64,000 bases of DNA from positions 1,020,962 through 1,084,961 of the forward strand of contig NW_008710453.1 of the NCBI RefSeq assembly GCF_000327385.1. Reading direction: 5' to 3'. Position numbers and translations under genes: made by a program. The notes under the pieces are model-generated. The model was given only the letters and a program-made list of their open reading frames with translations. It was not told the DNA's origin and did not search any database. Shown in pieces: positions 61,298 through 64,000 of the stretch. How positions within the stretch are numbered: position 1 is the stretch's first letter; each line of letters opens with the position of its first letter. This stretch comes from Lottia gigantea (lineage: Eukaryota > Mollusca > Gastropoda > Lottiidae).

Positions 61298-61698
61298 GTG
61301 GTAATATAACTAAGTCTTCACATTATAATGAATGCGGAAGAAGTCTGTCTTGGAAACTTGGCACGTATTCTGCTTTCACATATTTTGTACCAAATATTCA
61401 ATAAATGAATTAAAGATACTATTACCTTCATAAAGCAGGAACAGCCAGTAGGTTGTGCAGTCGCACAGTTTTCTCCTTCGTAGTATAAAGAGCATTCAAC
61501 TCCGCTGGGTTGATTGCAAGTCATAAACCTTCTACAATTGGAATTGGATGAACATTCCGATGCGCAGGTAAAAATGTTTGATGAGTCCAAAACTGATATT
61601 GCATCGGTCAATGAACACTTATCGGTGAGAACTTTAGTGTTTTTAAAGTGCGAAAAATCACCTAAGCCATTTACCAAATCCTGTCTTCTCAAGTACAT

Positions 61699-64000
61699 TT
61701 TGAAGTCTTCAGATAACTCGGTATAATATTGTTCTGGTGGTCGACGTTTAATTCAATTTATTTAATATATTCGATTTGATTATCGACTGAATTTCTTTGT
61801 TCTAGACAATGATTTCGCGCTTTCCATAAATATAACGCTGGTCCAGAAACATTTCTTGTAAAGAGGATGGCAAATCCATAAGATTCCGTCAAATAAACAT
61901 TGTTAAAAGAATGTTCTGAGGGTACAAAAATTGAACATTATAAAAAAAGTTGAAAAGTGTCGAGCAATCTGATCTGATTTGATTGCTATAATAGTATTTA
62001 TACAATTGGCTTTATAGACACGACAGAGTTTAGGTCCAAGTTTAATTGTAACAATGATTTCATGAATGGTTTTTGAGTTATTGCCCTTGTTTAGCAAAAA
62101 CTCTAATGTGTTTTGATGAATGGGTATGCTAATGATCATATCTCAGTCAAGTTCGAAATTGACAATTTTCTAATCAAAACTTTAGTGTTATCGCGCTCGA
62201 AATATAATAAATATATCAACTTAGGATTGTCAATGGATTTCAGCAGTCAGTTGTCTTGTATTCAGTGGCACCATTAGGATAAAAGTTCTTTTTTTAGAAA
62301 AATGGTTTTTGATGATACTATTTGAAATATTCAAGGTAACTGTTTAACTACCTTTCTAATCGACCTGTTCTTCTTGTTCAATCTATCTTTACTTAAACTA
62401 TATTTTGGTACAAGCAACTCCTGTCTCTCAAGCATAACCTATCTTTTAAAATGTACGATGTTAATGACGTGTTGTTTACGATCAATAAGCAAAAAAGCAA
62501 AGATATTTGTCGATTACCAGTCTATGACGAAGATCTATTATCCCTCGAGGATGTTTTCAGAAGCTAACTTTTTAGTTCATTGTGAAGTCAATATTGGTTC
62601 CTAATCAGCCATCACTACTAATAACAAGTAAACCTGACATGACTCGTGAAATTAATATCATACCTTGTTCTCGGAAACGTGAATTGTTCCCATAAACTAA
62701 TCAGTAATATTGTTCACAGCTTAACGTCGAAATTTGAGCCTTAAAATCCAGGTGAATCTATGCTTGAAAGTTATTTTAACTAGTCGTCATTTTAAGAAAC
62801 TTTTTATTTTGAATAATCGTTGATAACGTCGTGTGAATACTGTAGAGTCAAATGGTGTAGGGAGGAAATGATGGTATGACAGGACTACAATAATATTCAA
62901 TGATATCTTGGTTTTGCAGATCCGAGGTATCTAAATAGGTTTAAAACTCCCACACCTGTAGATATACGGAAAGTCTCCATTTTACAGGGCCTAGTATTTG
63001 TGCCTCTGCGCCAGCCAGACATCTGTCCAAAGAGCCATTAGAGGCTGGAATAGAGACATATGTTTCGGTCTGGAGAGTTGCCTTAAAATGTTATGACCGC
63101 TTCTCTTATTCACAACCATAAGCAACTGGTGATTGAGTGGGGGTCACTTGTCGGCATGGCAATATTATTCAATCTTTGTCTTTCATCGAGTCTTGTCTCG
63201 CCACATTTTCTTTTATCATTATCTCTTTTAGGGCAAAACTGTCTATGATTTGTAACTTCAAATGTATTTTCAATTTGCTATATTTTAACAGTGTGGAATT
63301 ATTCCATCCTTAAGACATTGTTCCAGTGATAAAAGTATAAATACTCAAGGGACATCACCCATTATACGAATCTACAAACCACAATGTGTTCCAGAATTTT
63401 GGAAGTCTTATTAAAAAAGAATCGCGGATGGATCTGATGTGGGTAATATTCTGTGAAGTTTTGAAATTATGTTATCTCACTTTAGTTTATCTTCTGTATC
63501 GGAAATCATCTACTCTCCGGCAAACTGTAATATTAATATTAATACATGCTATGAAGTTGTTCCATAAAAATGAAAATAGTTCACCTTTATCAAAGGCTTT
63601 GCATTTTCATGTAGCTAGTTTTGGCTTTTACTTATTTCTAAATAAGACGTAAAACTCCTTTCATTTCATGTCTTGGTTTATTTTCAAAATGCAAACATTT
63701 GAATGAACATCTTTTGGCAAGGCAAGGAAGTGCCAAAGAAAGATTTCTTCGATTTCTTTGGATTCTGAAAAGTTCTCCACTACAGCTGGGAAAGATCTAA
63801 CATAATATAAGTTCATTACAACAGAGAGCTGTTCTTGGTACGAATGATGTTGGATCTTACACCGCTTGTGATTCTCTGTCGGGTATGCGAAACAAATACT
63901 GACCGAGGGAAAATGTAATTGGGACGTTATTGCGTCCCAAGAAAAATTTCGATAAATTGAATTGATTTGGTGCATTCTGACATTCTGGGGTAAAGACGTA
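61699..64000. other. Right-hand end, no gene recognised
   Basis: 2.3 kb. The region upstream of exon 1 of H/I has no signal-peptide exon I can find. 62700-62760 is a scrap of repeat family 2. Short frames at 62374, 63386 and 63661-63975 have no motif that I recognise. Confidence 0.4.

Larger units (their letters stand above)
57581..61698 (-). pseudogene. Locus H/I: decayed type I PAN-EGF-FReD gene(s), two hinge exons and one broken FReD exon
   Basis: Minus-strand pieces: exon 1 at 61698-61426 (KNTKVLTDKC, NCRRFMTCNQPSGVEC, YYEGENCATAQPTGCSCFMK), a 76-nt hinge exon at 60846-60771 (CPIGLYGDNCEH), a second 76-nt hinge exon at 58507-58432 (CPLGLYDNFCEQ) and a FReD exon at 58093-57581. The FReD lacks its first residues (it starts at VRSYIKP), has a frameshift after HWLG, and stops after GGWWNANDSRCSESHL without the usual C-terminus. 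Exon 1 has no hydrophobic signal peptide (MYLRRQDLVNGLGD). Each hinge exon enters in phase 0 and leaves in phase 1, so both cannot be used in one message without a shift. This looks like two neighbouring genes fused by deletion, or one gene with a duplicated hinge. Confidence 0.75.

Noticed and set aside
63386-63975. Two frames at the right edge as gene ends
   Set aside because: Neither shows a domain, a signal peptide or splice sites fitting the cluster; translation composition is that of AT-rich noise.

Overview
This is AT-rich, intron-bearing animal DNA from a mollusc, most likely a bivalve. The evidence is spliced genes with GT-AG introns, secreted fibrinogen-related proteins in a local cluster, a Penelope-like retroelement with a GIY-YIG tail, and an element at about 12.7-13.4 kb (about 170 bp tandem repeats followed by an ACGG-type microsatellite) built like the pearl/DTE elements of bivalves. 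The species cannot be named from the sequence alone.

The core of the window is a cluster of secreted PAN/Apple - EGF-like hinge - fibrinogen (FReD) genes, called A to I here in map order. Seven look complete as three-exon genes: A (2172-5131, +), B (7706-9655, +), C (13486-20194, -), D (26864-30926, +), E (34672-38131, -), F (43550-48543, -) and G (51314-53127, -). A decayed composite locus, H/I, lies at 57581-61698 (-). In every complete gene, exon 1 encodes a signal peptide and a cysteine-rich PAN/Apple-like domain and ends in phase 0. A tiny exon 2 encodes a GxYG hinge and ends in phase 1. Exon 3 encodes the whole FReD, starting with DC(S/T)(E/D)G.

There are two subfamilies. Type I (A, B, G, H/I) has a 76-nt exon 2, the exon 1 core NCRR(F/M)M...GVEC(S)xYYEGENCAT, and a FReD with GGWWYANDSRCSES but no recognisable calcium loop. 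Type II (C, D, E, F) has an 88-nt exon 2, the exon 1 core LCTRFE(F/Y)C...CTL(Y/F), and a FReD with GWWFADD and F(S/T)T(F/Y)DH. The layout is nearly mirror-symmetric: type I pair (+), type II block of mixed strands, type I pair (-). This suggests local and inverted duplication. By family, the products should be secreted lectin-like recognition proteins, perhaps immune. That role is inferred.

The introns hold most of the mobile DNA. Gene C intron 1 holds a very young Ty3/Gypsy-type LTR element (15120-19603) with LTRs that look identical. Gene F intron 1 holds a Penelope-like element and a LINE scrap. Gene D intron 2 is largely a 39-bp satellite whose unit carries a splice-donor core. Gene B intron 1 has a large palindromic MITE 39 nt after its donor. 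Between genes C and D is a decayed DNA transposon with an rve/DDE transposase (about 21.2-23.5 kb). Several TTAAAGGG-ended MITEs, foldback elements and minisatellites fill the rest. No tRNA, rRNA or CRISPR was recognised.
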